Shown piece by piece: positions 34,707 through 46,635 of a DNA stretch of 64,000 nucleotides. The stretch's first letter is position 1, and every line of letters begins with the position of its first letter. The notes beneath the pieces were generated by a model. It searched no databases, was not told the origin of the DNA, and was given only the letters and a program-made list of their open reading frames with translations. The stretch comes from Tubiluchus corallicola (taxonomy: Eukaryota > Priapulida > Priapulimorpha > Priapulimorphida > Tubiluchidae). The stretch covers positions 385,971-449,970 of the forward strand of contig JAQGDQ010000050.1 of NCBI GenBank assembly GCA_030141605.1, given 5' to 3'. The position numbers and the translations under genes were made by a program.

Positions 34707-35150
34707 GTTAACAGCAATAGCTAATAATTTGGTTCTTCTAACTCTATAGCCAAGCCTTAGATGCTTCGAAAAAAATAAACCAATCTTATACTTTCCCTCG
34801 GTGTTTCTTCCACCCATGTTGACACCAGACTCATCACTATAATTATAATTACAATTCAATTCAATTGTACAATAATTTTAGTTTTTTGTACAAACTTTAC
34901 TAAATCATAGTTCGAGGTGAGCACGCTGGTTTCGAATGAGTGTTTTTAATTTTAATTCATTTCTAACTAAAAGGTTCAAATAGTTCACCACTTCAACTAC
35001 ACTGAAGATTCTTTATCATTAAAACATTTGAAACAGCACACAATCAACATAATTTAGTTTGAATATCTGTACACAAGTTTCAGCAAATTATTAGTGTTTT
35101 TACTGCAGAACAAATCAATGCATGCTCTTTGTGACACTCCTTTTTATTAA

Positions 35151-36593
35151 TACTTGCTTGCAAATACTTGCATACAAAGTCTAAGAGACCTAACCATAAC
35201 ACGGTTATTGACGGCCTTTCCTCAACGATTTGTGAAATTGCGGCAGATTTGATACATCAACTGTTTCACTATTAAGTGAATTCCAAGGGCCCACAACATC
35301 AGAAGAGAAGATATGAGCTCTGATATTAGTGCAAGAGTAGTGTACAAATAATTTAAAACTGTGTCCACGTAAATCAATTAGTGGTCTAGAAAAAAATTTG
35401 TCACTACGCAAACTAAAACTACCACTAATGACATTATAACAGTTAATAAGATCTATAGTATCACGGCGTTGTTCAAGAGAGGATACAGAGTCAGGTTGAA
35501 TACCAGAGGCCAGTCTAATACTTCTCCATTGAGTAATTTCTAAAACATTTTTAAGAGTAACAATCCTGTGGTGACCAAAAATTGCATGCATATTCTAGTA
35601 CTGGCCTAACTACAGCTTTATAGAGGTACAATAACTTTTGCACTACATTTTGAAATACAGCATTTTATCATTCCAATGCATCTATTGGCCTAAGAAATAA
35701 TATGCTCAATACGTGAATTCCACTTCAGGTTGTTTGAAATTCATACACCCAAATCACGTACAACTGATTTTTCTTCAATAACACCGTCTCTCAGATAATA
35801 AGGTATTGCAAAATTAGAACGAATACAAAAGTGCCCTGCATTTATAGCGTTTGAAGGACATTAACCAGTTGTCACACCACCGCTCAATTTCAAACAGGTC
35901 AGCTTGTAAGATCTCTTGTTCAGAGGAATTTCTAATTGGACATTAAGGTTTTATATCATCAACAAACAGTTGTATACATGTGTCAGGGGACACACAACCA
36001 GTAACATCATTGATAAAAATAAGAAAACAGTAAGGTCCCGACAAAGTCCCTGAAGTTACATTTCTCCAGGAAGTGGTTACACCATTTAAAACTACTCTTT
36101 GCCTTCTGTGTGTCAGAAAATAACGAAACCATTGGAGTAGCTAAAATTTCCTTCATATACCTGCAAATTCCACTTTCAACATGAGACGACGAACAGGAAC
36201 GGAATCAAATGCTTTTTCTAAAGTAACTGAATATATAGAACATCAATTGATGGGAAAGAAGGGTCAGGGATTAAGGAATTGGAACCAGTCATTTAGGCAT
36301 TCGAGATGATTTGTTACAGTGGAACATTGTGGTAATGAGGTGTTGATTATTATTGAATTGGCCAGAAGATAAGAGGAATTTTACTATATCATCCCACAAA
36401 AGAGATTCAAGACATTTAGAGGCAACAGAAGATAGAGAAATAGGGCGTAATTCATCACATGTCAAGTTGGTGCTAGATTTTTTGGGGATAGGGGCAATAT
36501 TACAATCTAACCAGACCTGAGAGATATGCCACACTCCAAGGATTTGCGAAAAAGATGAAAAAGAGGTAATGAGAATTGTGAGGCACATGATTT
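35151..36593 (-). mobile_element. Non-LTR retrotransposon (LINE) RT fragment, copy 2
   Basis: The same dead LINE fragment in the second duplication unit. It shares all its frameshifts with copy 1, so the damage predates the duplication. The FVDD motif lies near 35950. Confidence 0.85.
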
Positions 36594-36723
36594 CAACATA
36601 AAACCGTGAATATTTGAAAATCTTTAAAACTGAATTCAAATTCGATTCGGATTCGAAATCTCAAAATTCAGTTTTATTTGAAGTCCTGTCATGCATGTTC
36701 CCTAATACCGGTATTTTTTGGTA

Positions 36724-37086
36724 TTAGCATAAATTATAGCATTTTAATTCATTATCAGCAGAAAAGAATACAATGTCTGAAATGTCAGCTAGAGTGCCAT
36801 ACCCTTTTAATGTTTTGATCATAATGTTTCGTGGGTGAAGCCACAAATTGTATTTTTTACGTCCCTGTGCCCTACTTTTCTTTTTCGATATGATAGATGC
36901 AACACCTCTGCGCTTCACCATTCCATACACGCTTTCGCTGCTATTAAATTTTAATGAATTTAATGTAAAAACAATCACCAAGACACACATTCCCTGTATA
37001 TTATTATTATGTACTTCCTGTGCAAATACCGCTGAGCTTTGGAGTAAATTTCTAGGCGGAAGCAATGGAAAAACAGTTACAGCCAC
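36724..37086 (-). pseudogene. Possible PIF/Harbinger transposase N-terminal relic (copy 2)
   Basis: Identical counterpart of 31531-31893 in the second duplication unit. The same caveat applies: recognition depends on one basic R-K-x-x-L-W-L-H-P motif. Confidence 0.3.
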
Positions 37087-38132
37087 AACACAGCGTTTGA
37101 TCGTCCATTGTGATTGACATTCTGCGATTTATGTATTTTGTCAGATCATCTACAAGTTTCCTACAAGTTCTATAGATACAACTTCATCAATCATCTACAC
37201 ATTTCTACAAGTGGTGCCGAAAACCGGGATTAAACCAGGGACCTTTTACAGTACGAAAATCCCAAATTCGATTTGATTCGATGTCGCTCTATGGCAGAGA
37301 ATCATCAGGCGGCGACTAAAAGAATCGTTATGTTATAATTTCCATAAAACAAACAGTTGATAACTATTACTTCTCTTAAAGTTACTGATTTAAATTTTAT
37401 CTCACAATGTTTAGCTATGCATATCTGATAACCATGATTAAAGTTAAATTTTATCATGCAAATGTTGTTTTTCTGAACATTAAAATATTCTCTTTGATCT
37501 GGTTTTGTGTTTTGGACCATCTATAATTATGTTTAATGTTTGACTATATTTAGGAACGGTTTTTGTTTTTTTGCTGTTGTTGTATTTTTGTTTTTTTGTG
37601 TTCATGAACGTTTATGTATTTTTTAATAGTTGTGTTCTGCTGTCATTAGCGTCTTTTGTTTACTTGTCTTTCCGAGAAGGGTGGTTGTCTCACTAACCTT
37701 TGGTTTTTCGCCACCATTTCTCTCATGTTCATTTGTATTTTTGTATAATTTATTGCTAAATTAATGTAAATTTATGGAGAAAAATAAAAATTACTTACTT
37801 ACTTATGTGAATCGAGAGCCTCGTGAAACGGTCGAAGAAAATGAACTAAATAAAGCACTTCACAAACAGAGACAAACTGTCAAAGAATACTGTGCTTGTT
37901 TTAGTAGAACATTCGAATCGTACGAAACATTGACGGAGATAAAATTTGAATTGAAAAATTTTTTTGCTTTAAGAACGAATTTGACGAATGAATAATTTTG
38001 TATGTTGGATGAATATAATTAAAAAATTCAGTGCCAGTCACGTCTACATTATATACAGTTATTTCACGTAAAAATATTTCGTGAAGGTAAACGTTTAAAT
38101 TCTTACAATACAATTTTTAAAAGTTTTTTAAT

Positions 38133-39098
38133 GTGTCAAAGTAAAATCAGGTTCCAAAGCTACTTGGCATTACCCTAGGTGAGAAATTAGCCTTTTATTC
38201 TCCCATTGTCATGTGTTGTTAAAGCAAAATCAGCTTCCGAAGCTACTTGGCATAACCCTAGATGAGAAATTAACCTTTCATTCTCACATTGTCAAACTTT
38301 CAATGAAAGCTAGCAAAGCTCTTTCAGGCATTAGAGAGAAATAAGAGGTATTGGTAATATTTCAATTGTGCATCTACTTTGTATAAAATTTATAAATCGG
38401 TTGTTTGTTCATTGGGCAAGTCGCAGTGCGTAAACATCTGGCTGTATTAGAGGCTGTTAAATGCATGGCTTTGTCTTTATGTCTGGATCTTCCTTCGACT
38501 GATGGTGTTGAAGTATTGGAGGTTGTCATTGCTGTACCTCCACTGAATCTACGATTTTCTGAATCTTCTATAATTTGTGTTCTTTAAATTATAGATTTTT
38601 TTAGATTTTAGATTTATTATATACAATGCCAATGTGTACACGTACATACAGAACAATATGTAATATACAAAGTTTATAAATCATCAGCACATGAAAACAC
38701 ATCAAGTCAACACTATATAAGAAAACATGTGCAGTATTAACTTAATAAATGTTCGTCTGTGATCTTCAATAGAAGACTTTATTTTCCAACAATTTTCCAA
38801 ACTTCTTCAATTATTTACAATCTACTCTAAACTTAATTACTATTGCCATAAGATTGGAAGCATCGATTCTCCTCTATGTGAGTGTAGGTTAGTGAAATCT
38901 AACAAACTTTTTTGTCATGTGCTTTATGCTAATCGAAGTTATGTGATGTTATACAATATTTCCCAATATACTGGCTTATCTAATTTAAGCTAATTGATAT
39001 ATGGAGTCGCTGATCAAGAAGATGTTGATATTGAGACAATAATTAAAGATCTCTGTTCTTTTATAGATAGCACTGAACGTTTAATCAAGCGGACACTA
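38133..39098 (+). mobile_element. Plus-strand LINE C-terminus, copy 2 (ancestral right edge)
   Basis: The same LINE remnant in the second unit. Here the frame runs past the duplication border and ends STERLIKRTL with a TAA at about 39099, so this copy keeps the original 3' context. Confidence 0.7.
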
Positions 39099-39750
39099 TA
39101 ATATTGCCCACGTTTCATCAGTGTTGGAGTCATATCACCATGTTTTTTATTTCAGCTTTTGTAAATAAATTTTCCATTGTGATAAATAGCTCTTATTGTG
39201 TTGATTTAAGCCTTTACGTGAATATTTTGTCGATTAACGTTGATGCGGAGATGTGGCGACACACTTCCGCACAACAGATTATAATCTCTAACTGGAAAGT
39301 TATGGAATTAGGGTAATATGCTAATGTGGGTAGGAAATTTCCTGAAGCACGGAAGTCAATAATAATTAAGTAAGTATTATGTTGTGCCGCATAATAAACT
39401 ATAACTCAAGATTTAACTGATTATTTATCTTCAACAAAAATGGTTTTTCCAAAGAGAGTGAACATACAACCGTAATAGCCTTCGTTTCCGGACACCCAAA
39501 ACAGCGTCCGATCCCGCACCAACAGATCATCACCAACGACCGTCACACACATTTCAGTAAGTACTAGTAGCTAACTGGGGCTCCAGTGATAAATGCCTTC
39601 AAGACCGGTTTGGCTAATTTCACATTGATAGCTAATACCAGTTCACTTCGTTGCTCTGCATGAGCTTTGAACTGCTCACCACCCAGATGATTTTAGGGTC
39701 ATAATTGTGCTCAAGGCTTAAACATTAGGCTTCGGGACTCAAATCTGATA

Positions 39751-40429
39751 CAGCAAGTCCTCGTTTAATGACCCTATGCGTTCCAGCAAAATGCGACATT
39801 AAGCAAAACGTCATTAAACGAAGCTAAGACTTCCATTGAAAGTAATATAAAAGAAGTGAGATATATTCCTGAGGCAAAAATCAATACTGCTTAAATTACT
39901 TAATTTAAACTTTTTATGAGTTTTACTCATGTTTCTACTGACTAATTTCTTTCTGCTTGCTTGAAACCATCTATATATCTTACTTACCTAGCTAGCGGTT
40001 TCTCTTTCATTAACATTTAAGTCTAGGCAGCTGTTAAACAATAAAGACTGCAGCAGAGTCAAGCCAAGTCTTGGGGCGACCTTGAGAATTTTATCTAGAT
40101 GCTTAGACTTGATGCAGGCAAAATCCTTTGCATAAAGGTTGCAAGTCTCCCTTAATGAGAATGGTGTGGTCACCACTGTGTGGGCATTTAGTGGTCAACC
40201 AGTCAATATAATAATTGCACTGTTTAATGCAATAATGCAATATTTACTGTCTCAATGCATCAAATTGGTAAAAAAGTTGTTGATAAAATAAAAATTGATT
40301 TTGAGCAAAGTAAAAAAATCATTGTTAACATGAAACTGTGTGTCGTTAAGTGAAAAAAAGCTGTCAAATGTTCAGCTTCGTTAAAACGAAACATTGCTAA
40401 ACGGGGAGTCGTTAAGTGAGGACTTGTTG
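39751..40429. mobile_element. Complete pogo/Tigger-like MITE
   Basis: A 679 bp element with ends CAGCAAGTCCTCGTTTAATG at the left and CAACAAGTCCTCACTTAACG on the opposite strand at the right. It is flanked by TA at 39749-39750 and 40430-40431. The style (CAG start, CTCGTTTAA repeats, TA duplication) is that of Tigger/pogo elements. No transposase is present. The right end matches window positions 1-120. Confidence 0.85.
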
Positions 40430-40449
40430 TATTTTTCTTATTTGATTTA

Positions 40450-41747
40450 GATGTACTACTATGCCGACACTCCCTCAATTGGGCTTGTAAACTGGTATGC
40501 AACACAACTCCTTGAAAGTATGATTAGCCTGATGAGGCTGCGTGTTAGTGAAAGTAAGTCACATCTGAAATGTAACTTAAGTTACTTATGTTATTGCAAT
40601 GTGTTGTATATCAGCTTAGAAATTTTAGATGAGCATTGCGTGAGGAAGAATGGTACACTCTAATGATGGGCTGAGCTGAACGATGAGCAGCGAATGGCGG
40701 TGTGTGATTGTGATCGGTGATCAATCAACAAGTTTTGATCAGCTCGGCATTATATTGTTGATTAGTTTGGTAAACTGTCAAGCTGATCGTGCCATAAAAA
40801 TTGCTGATTTTGTAATAAGTGTAAACATGATATATATATAACTTTTAATAAAAGTTTTGAAATGTTGAGCATGTTGTTACGATAAAATTATTTACATGCA
40901 ACAACCATATTTTGTTCATTTGCCTTCCTGATGAGATCCCACACTCAAGGGACAGGTCGACCAAAACACATTTAGTCCTGCTGCTGAGTTTTAATCATTC
41001 TAGTAACTAGAATCTAGTTCCTTTGTTGTGCTTACTTACTTCACAGCATCATTTGCAATCTTGCTAAATTTCATCCCGTTGATTTGCGTCATGCATGTGC
41101 AGTGAATGATATCAATTTTTTATTAATTTTTTTATGAATCGGGTAATTTTGTGGGTTTTAATCATATTTGTAAATTTTTTAAGCTTTTGCAGTCCCTTGC
41201 AGCTGTGTTGGTATAGGCTCACTAAGCTGTAGCCATCTATCTAGAGTAGAAACTAGGGTTGATTATATCGTAACCTAGATTACCTAGTTTAAAAATAATT
41301 TTTTGATTTTTTTATAGCAACAATATTTATGTATTTTATCGTACTTGTGATCGATCGCTATCGAGACAGCAAAGTTCATTGGCTTGTCACCCAAAAATTT
41401 TGATAGGCCCATCTGTGATACCTGTGCTTAATTGTTCACAACTAGGAAAAAATGTAAGTGTGCACAGATGCTGATCTTTTGCTTAACAACTCTAGATTCA
41501 GTCAGACCTAAAAACCTTTTGAGTGAAACTTAGAAAGCCCGGAAATCATCTCGCCTCTGGTGGAGATTCAGCCTGGAGCAAATTAATGCCCCAGAAATTG
41601 GGTGTCAAAATTAAAATCAAAAAATTAAGGCATAGGTTTAAGAAAATTAAGTGGCAATTTTTGGGTACAACTGAGCTTTTTTATGTTGCAATTTGCTATG
41701 CTTTATAAATATATAAATATGTTCTTTTGCATACCTGAAAAAACTCA
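40450..41747. other. Intergenic, nothing assigned
   Basis: Contains short frames only. A TGATCA-rich stretch at 40710-40800 has some internal symmetry, but no clear element ends were found. Confidence 0.35.
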
Positions 41748-41755
41748 CTAGCACT

Positions 41756-43440
41756 CAGGGGCATCGTGCACCCAAAAAAATGGGGGGGGGGGCGACTATA
41801 ATGGCGGATTTTAACTGTTTAAATTTTAATTTTAAATTTTGAAAATTTAATTTTGAAAAAAATAAACAGTATTTTGCGTGCAAGAAAAACGATTTATTTA
41901 ACATGGCATTTAACTTAAAGCTATAGCAACGGAAACTTAATTAAAATTAAAAATTAAATTAAAATTTAATTAAGTATTTATCAGTTGTCAGGAATCCGAC
42001 GCAGAACATCACTCCAGAAGAGCTCAACCACAGACTTCAAGTCCATATTCTTTGTTTTCTCAGCCTCAACTGCAAGGATCATCAGGTCACTCAGTCGCGT
42101 CTGACTCATTGTACTGCGGAGAGCATTCTTGACAAATTTAAGAGCAGAAAAGGATCTCTCACAAGATTGCTTTGGAAACAATCTGTGACATTCCCAGCAG
42201 ATCAGTCATGATTGCTAAACACAGACAAAATTCATAATTTATTGATTTTAGGAGGGAGAACGCCTCTCCAGCAGTTTTTCGATCATATGATGGATTTTCG
42301 GTAAAGGATTCCAATGTCATGACTACACCAGTCAGATTGTCCTTAAGTCTTGCAGTTGTCGACGCGAGATGACCACCAAGTTGCTGAAAGCGGGTGCAGA
42401 GTCTTGGATGCTTTGTTGTGTTCATTCGATTCGAGCTGTAGAATATCATCTCGGATTTTCGCAAATGCCGCGTGTCGTTTTCGGATTTTGCGCATGCGCC
42501 AAACACACGACACGGGAAACAGAATGCAGCATCAATATCCTTTACGTATTCCAACCATGACCTATCGTTGAACCACTGACCCTGAAATGATCTCGATTTT
42601 CCTCCCATTTTGGTCTTTGGGTATGCATCCACTACGTCCCGCAATGGCCCGCGACGGATGTACTCATCCTTTTGGATTCGTTCTGTTGGAATCGACGTTA
42701 CAGTAGATACAGACGCCGTAGAACCTGGGTCGGGAACACGGTTGGACTTGAAAAATGAAGTCAGATTGGACTGCCTCGACATCGTGTAAGAAATATAGCT
42801 AAAATCGCAGCGAAAACTAGCAAAGATTTTCCTAGCAGCAGAAAAATGATGAAATGTGCTCAAAATCACGCCCTTTTATGCAGCAAACTCGTGGGAAAGA
42901 GTCACTAAGGAGTAGCAAAGAGTCGTTAATGTCCAATCAGGAGGTGGCTGAGCCATGGCTCATCAATTGGTATCTCCCAAACCGACTCTCTGGTACTAGG
43001 CTAGCTGGACAAACTGACTCTCTGGTACTAGGCAAGCTCAACATGACTTCAATGTTTGCATTGTTTTTGCTCTATTATTTCACTTATTCTCTATTATAAC
43101 ACACTGCCGAACGAAGCTCGAGTGCTAACTGAGCCGTTTTGTTAACTAACAGTCTTTTGTGCAAAGACGCTAATGCTACTCAACGAGCTGCTTTGTTAAC
43201 TGTTCCTGCCTGCCTCCTGAATAGATAGATTACAGGCAAACAAATGAACTACATCCTGACTTTCAGGTAAACACATACTCATGCTCATACTGTTCGCATT
43301 TATGGAGCGCTGGCCGCGTGTCAAAAAGTCGGAAATAAATTTGCTCACCGGTCTCATTACGAGCCGCTGACGCCCTTCAAATTTTTGACATTTTCTAAAA
43401 AAATTGGGGGGGCCCGGGCCCCTATGGCACGACGCCACTG
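41756..43440 (-). mobile_element. Internally deleted hAT transposon with 8-bp target duplication
   Basis: A 1685 bp element with inverted ends CAGGGGCATCGTGC (left) and CAGTGGCGTCGTGCC (opposite strand, right), each followed by a G/C homopolymer-rich tract. The flanks carry an exact 8-bp direct repeat CTAGCACT at 41748-41755 and 43441-43448. It encodes N- and C-terminal transposase pieces on the minus strand with the catalytic middle missing, so it is non-autonomous. Confidence 0.93.
41981..42782 (-). pseudogene. hAT transposase, ZMYM1/TTF-type, core deleted
   Basis: The N-terminal part starts at an ATG at 42782 (MSRQSNLTSFFK) and runs to a stop at 42159. It contains a TTF-type zinc-finger region with SWLEYVKDIDAAFCFPCRVF and a later RFQQLGGH. 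The C-terminal part (41981-42181, a different frame) carries the hAT dimerisation motif CERSFSALKFVKNALRSTM with LSDLMIL after it. A full transposase of this family is about 600-800 residues; here about 270 remain, and the DDE core is gone. The two parts join through a deletion plus frameshift near 42160-42180. Confidence 0.88.
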
Positions 43441-43993
43441 CTAGCACTATGGAATGTGTGAGAACTGAAATTTGATGCATGTGCGAGTGTGAAAGACTTA
43501 AAACGTGTACTGTACACGTGTCACACGCCTAATTCATGAGAGTTGGCAGGTCCGTAATTGTGCCATCGACAAGCACATATTATATTATCTAATCCTCTAT
43601 GCAAGGTCTTTTAACCCACTAAGCCAAGCCCTAATCTTCACAGTGGTCATGAATGGTTAACTATGTCATGCGGAGTCATAAAGTATGCTGACTTAATGGT
43701 GTAATGCTGGTAAATTTACTATGGTCTGGAAAATCAGTTGTGTGAATCAGTTATAAACTATCTACTTCAAATGTTGTTTGTCACTAGTTAACAAAGAAAT
43801 TTTTTAAAGTCTTGTATAAAAGGAATTTCAGAGTAAGAATGAAATAGGCCCATGCTCTATGTCAATAATTTTTGTGCGCAATGAACTTGCTATCCACAGG
43901 CTACATTTTAAAATATTAATTTAGAATGAATGTATTTTAGTATAATGAGTTTTTTATACATCAGTTATATAGCAACTTCGTTTTCATTTTCAG

Positions 43994-44048
43994 TTTTATT
44001 TTGTGGAATCTTGCCTTGATTTGATGACTTTCTTGAAATCTGCAACAT
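43994..44048 (+). promoter_or_regulatory. BRF2 5' UTR exon start and overlapping uORF
   Basis: A TTTTCAG acceptor ends at 43993, so the coding exon probably starts at 43994 after a 5' UTR intron. An upstream ATG at 44024 opens a 25-codon frame that ends at 44101, overlapping the main starts at 44049 and 44058 in another frame. Its start context is weak (T at -3). Confidence 0.5.
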
Positions 44049-45191
44049 ATGTCAATGATGGCAAATCAGTGTCTGTCGTGCAGCTCTTCGTCAATTATTA
44101 GTGACACAGATTTCGGATGCGACCATATGGTTTGTTCTAACTGTGGGTATGTTCTAAGTCAAGGTAGCTTCAAGCAAAACTCAGAGAATGATTTTACCTC
44201 AACTAAAGTTTATAGTGCTAATGCCTCTGTCAAAATGAGAATGCTGACTTACGTCAGAACTAGTGCTGGCAAAGTCATGGCTTTCAGGGAGATAAAAGAG
44301 TTAGGATCTAGATTTGGTTTCAGTCGAGACATGATTCAGTTTGCTGAAGAAATCATGAACACTGTACTTGCCAAGTACCCATCTGCACGAGTAAGTCATA
44401 AGATAGCTTTGGCTTCAGTATGCATATATATTACTATGCGTTCGTTTAGCTGGGCAACTACTCTCACTCAGGTACGCAGTGCCAGTAAGTGCAGTAACGA
44501 AAACTTTGCAAAATGGTACAACATACTTAAGAGACAATTTGGCTATCATGTTAACACTTGTTCATTTGCAGAGTTGCTCCCACAGTACAGCCATAAACTT
44601 AATCTGGATTCAGATCTTCAGGATTTGTACTTTGACTTGGTGTCCATGCTTGAGGAAGTACTGGCTGATTCATGTCGGGGTCGTGAGCAGATTTTAGTGT
44701 CTGCTTTATATTTAGTGCTGCAGCATAAACGAATGTCCAGTAAGGGATACATGCCAATAGAAGAGTTTTGTCATCTGTGCCAGATTCCATACAGAATGTC
44801 TATAAAAACGCGACTGTGTGAGATTTACAAAATTTTCTTTGCTGGTTTTTCATCAGTCCCATGGCTTAAATCATATAAGTGCACAAAACCAAATTGCCTA
44901 AAGTATTTGAAGGATATAATTTCTTTTTGGAAGCAAAACCAATATAAGTTCAATGGTGGTGAAAAACGCAGTGGAAAAACGTGTAAACGACGGAGTTCAA
45001 AGAAAAGAAAGTCACAAATAACTAAGCTGAGCCGTCAAACTAACCATGGAAGTGAAGCATGTGCCTTTGTAAGTTACAGTGAAGAATTAACAGAACATGA
45101 TATCAATGACAAAGACCTCCATGAATATATTAGAACTCCAGATGAAGTTCTTCATTATAAGAAATTGTTGAGTGAGACTGGTACGTTATAA
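44049..45191 (+). CDS. BRF2: BRF2-type TFIIIB subunit (TFIIB-related factor 2)
   Basis: BRF2 replaces BRF1 in TFIIIB at RNA polymerase III promoters of the U6/7SK type, binding TBP, BDP1 and SNAPc-bound DNA in the nucleus. The 380-residue frame is uninterrupted. A zinc ribbon (C8-x2-C11, C29-x2-C32) is followed by two cyclin-like repeats at about 65-150 and 155-245. The basic region at 290-325 includes KRRSSKKRKS. A C-terminal acidic segment has DLHEYIRTPDEV, matching the remembered human BRF2 end (EQYLRTPQEV). Cys338 lies 17 residues before that motif. Human BRF2 is 419 residues. The third ATG (44058, residue 4) has A at -3 and G at +4 and is the better start. BRF1 and TFIIB are less likely because of the C-terminal pin motif and short length. 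Confidence 0.87.
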   Translation: MSMMANQCLSCSSSSIISDTDFGCDHMVCSNCGYVLSQGSFKQNSENDFTSTKVYSANASVKMRMLTYVRTSAGKVMAFREIKELGSRFGFSRDMIQFAEEIMNTVLAKYPSARVSHKIALASVCIYITMRSFSWATTLTQVRSASKCSNENFAKWYNILKRQFGYHVNTCSFAELLPQYSHKLNLDSDLQDLYFDLVSMLEEVLADSCRGREQILVSALYLVLQHKRMSSKGYMPIEEFCHLCQIPYRMSIKTRLCEIYKIFFAGFSSVPWLKSYKCTKPNCLKYLKDIISFWKQNQYKFNGGEKRSGKTCKRRSSKKRKSQITKLSRQTNHGSEACAFVSYSEELTEHDINDKDLHEYIRTPDEVLHYKKLLSETGTL

Positions 45192-45492
45192 ACCTTGTTT
45201 CTAATAATTGAATTGAATTATGAGCTTCAATGAGTTGTAGCGGTACACATGTTCCCGGTAGTCTGTAAACATAGAATTGTACACCTTTTTCTCTCAGACA
45301 CAACAGTTATAAGAATGCTTTCAGTTTCGTAACAAAATGTTACGTTGTGTGTAGAAGTAATTACTGAGGTTGTATTTTGGACTCTTAGGAGTTAGAACTT
45401 TGTTCTAGCAGTCCAGTCCAACATTTTACTCAGTGGGTTCATGGATGACATTATCATCATACTAACATTTTTTGTGTATAAGAGTTATATCA

Positions 45493-46222
45493 GGTGGCGC
45501 AAAAAATGTGCTGAAGTTTTAATCACAATATTGTAAGAAGAAAATAACGGAATCAACTGAAAATTACTGCACTGTTGTTGCAGATACTTATGTATAAACG
45601 CCAAAAATTTTAAGCCATTCCCTTAGGTTCTTCCAAATGTACAGAAGTTTTGAAGCAACAAGCAAAAAAAATAAATGCCTGAAAAAAATTTTGTATTTCT
45701 TCACTATTGCTAAAATTTATATCAAGTGCTCTATGTATCCACCATTTTCACTACAAGCTAGATGGTGTTTCCTCCAACACAGCTTCTCGCTTTTTTGAGG
45801 TTTGAGGCGTATTTTACCTTTAGTTCCTTTGTATCAAACAGTTCTGTGCAGCCATTGTACACTTTCTCTTTAAGGCAATTCCAGGTACCACAATCAAGCA
45901 CACAAACAAAGTGCTTTATTTTCTCTGGTGATGGCCATGATTGTAAATTGGTTGTATACCTTTATTATTTTGCTCCATATATATGTCACTGTACATCGCT
46001 GTTTTCCACTTGATGATTAGCTGACATTGTTCTGGGATTTAAATTTTTGACATACAAAAGCTTTTTAGTCTTAACTTACAAACCACTAAAACTATAAACT
46101 TGTAACTTTCACAGCCAAAAACTAATGTAAATAATATCATGTTGTGAAATTTCAACGTTTGTAGACCACACTCTTATATTATTGTAGACTCTAAACTTCA
46201 GCATGTTTTTTCTGTGCCACCC
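45493..46222 (+). mobile_element. Mariner-like short element, copy 1
   Basis: About 730 bp with ends GGTGGCGCAAAAAATGTGCT and, on the opposite strand, GGTGGCACAGAAAAAACATG. The body matches the reverse complement of 58517-59221, including TGTACACTTTCTCTTTAAG and AACTTTCACAGCCAAAA. It may supply the first AATAAA downstream of BRF2 (near 45668). The superfamily is a guess from end style. Confidence 0.65.
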
Positions 46223-46635
46223 TTTCAAAATTGGTGAACTAGTGAGCATGTAAACGTCTGTCTGCAGAATACCTGTGAAAATGGCTTACGTTTAGGAGCT
46301 AGTTTAAACAGTAATCGTAGTTCCATACCTCAATGAGCTCACTCTTTAGTCAGTATTTTTCTTAGTAGTATTGTCGAAAGTTGCCCATAAATTTATAACT
46401 AATTCACCCATCTGTTGCTACTGTGATCAGTATTAATATAGCTGTTATACTTCAAACTTTTTGTTAATTTTATTTTTTTTTGTTTGGCAGATTATATTAA
46501 TTTAGCAAAATGTGAGATATAATCCGTAATCAACTTCTCGTAGCATTCGAGTATGTGCAAGCCATATAACTTCCTATAGACTAGAAATATAGCACTCAAC
46601 AGTTAGCCGATTTTTGATATTGATCCGTTTTTGAT

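Larger units (their letters stand above)
33888..39085 (+). repeat. 5193-bp direct tandem duplication, copy 2
   Basis: Second copy, abutting the first with no spacer. Differences seen include C/G near 28851/34044, G/T near 29593/34786, A/G near 32743/37936 and A/G near 33332/38520. After 39085 the sequence departs from the unit start and continues the LINE reading frame, which shows that the right border is the ancestral sequence. Confidence 0.93.

Noticed and set aside
39252-39437. A solo LTR (TGTGGCGACAC ... TTCAACA)
   Set aside because: Ends look LTR-like, but the flanks show no target duplication and no second copy was found.
41740-43460. CRISPR, operon or other prokaryotic features anywhere in the window
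   Set aside because: Introns, SINE/LINE/MITE content and metazoan proteins show this is animal nuclear DNA.
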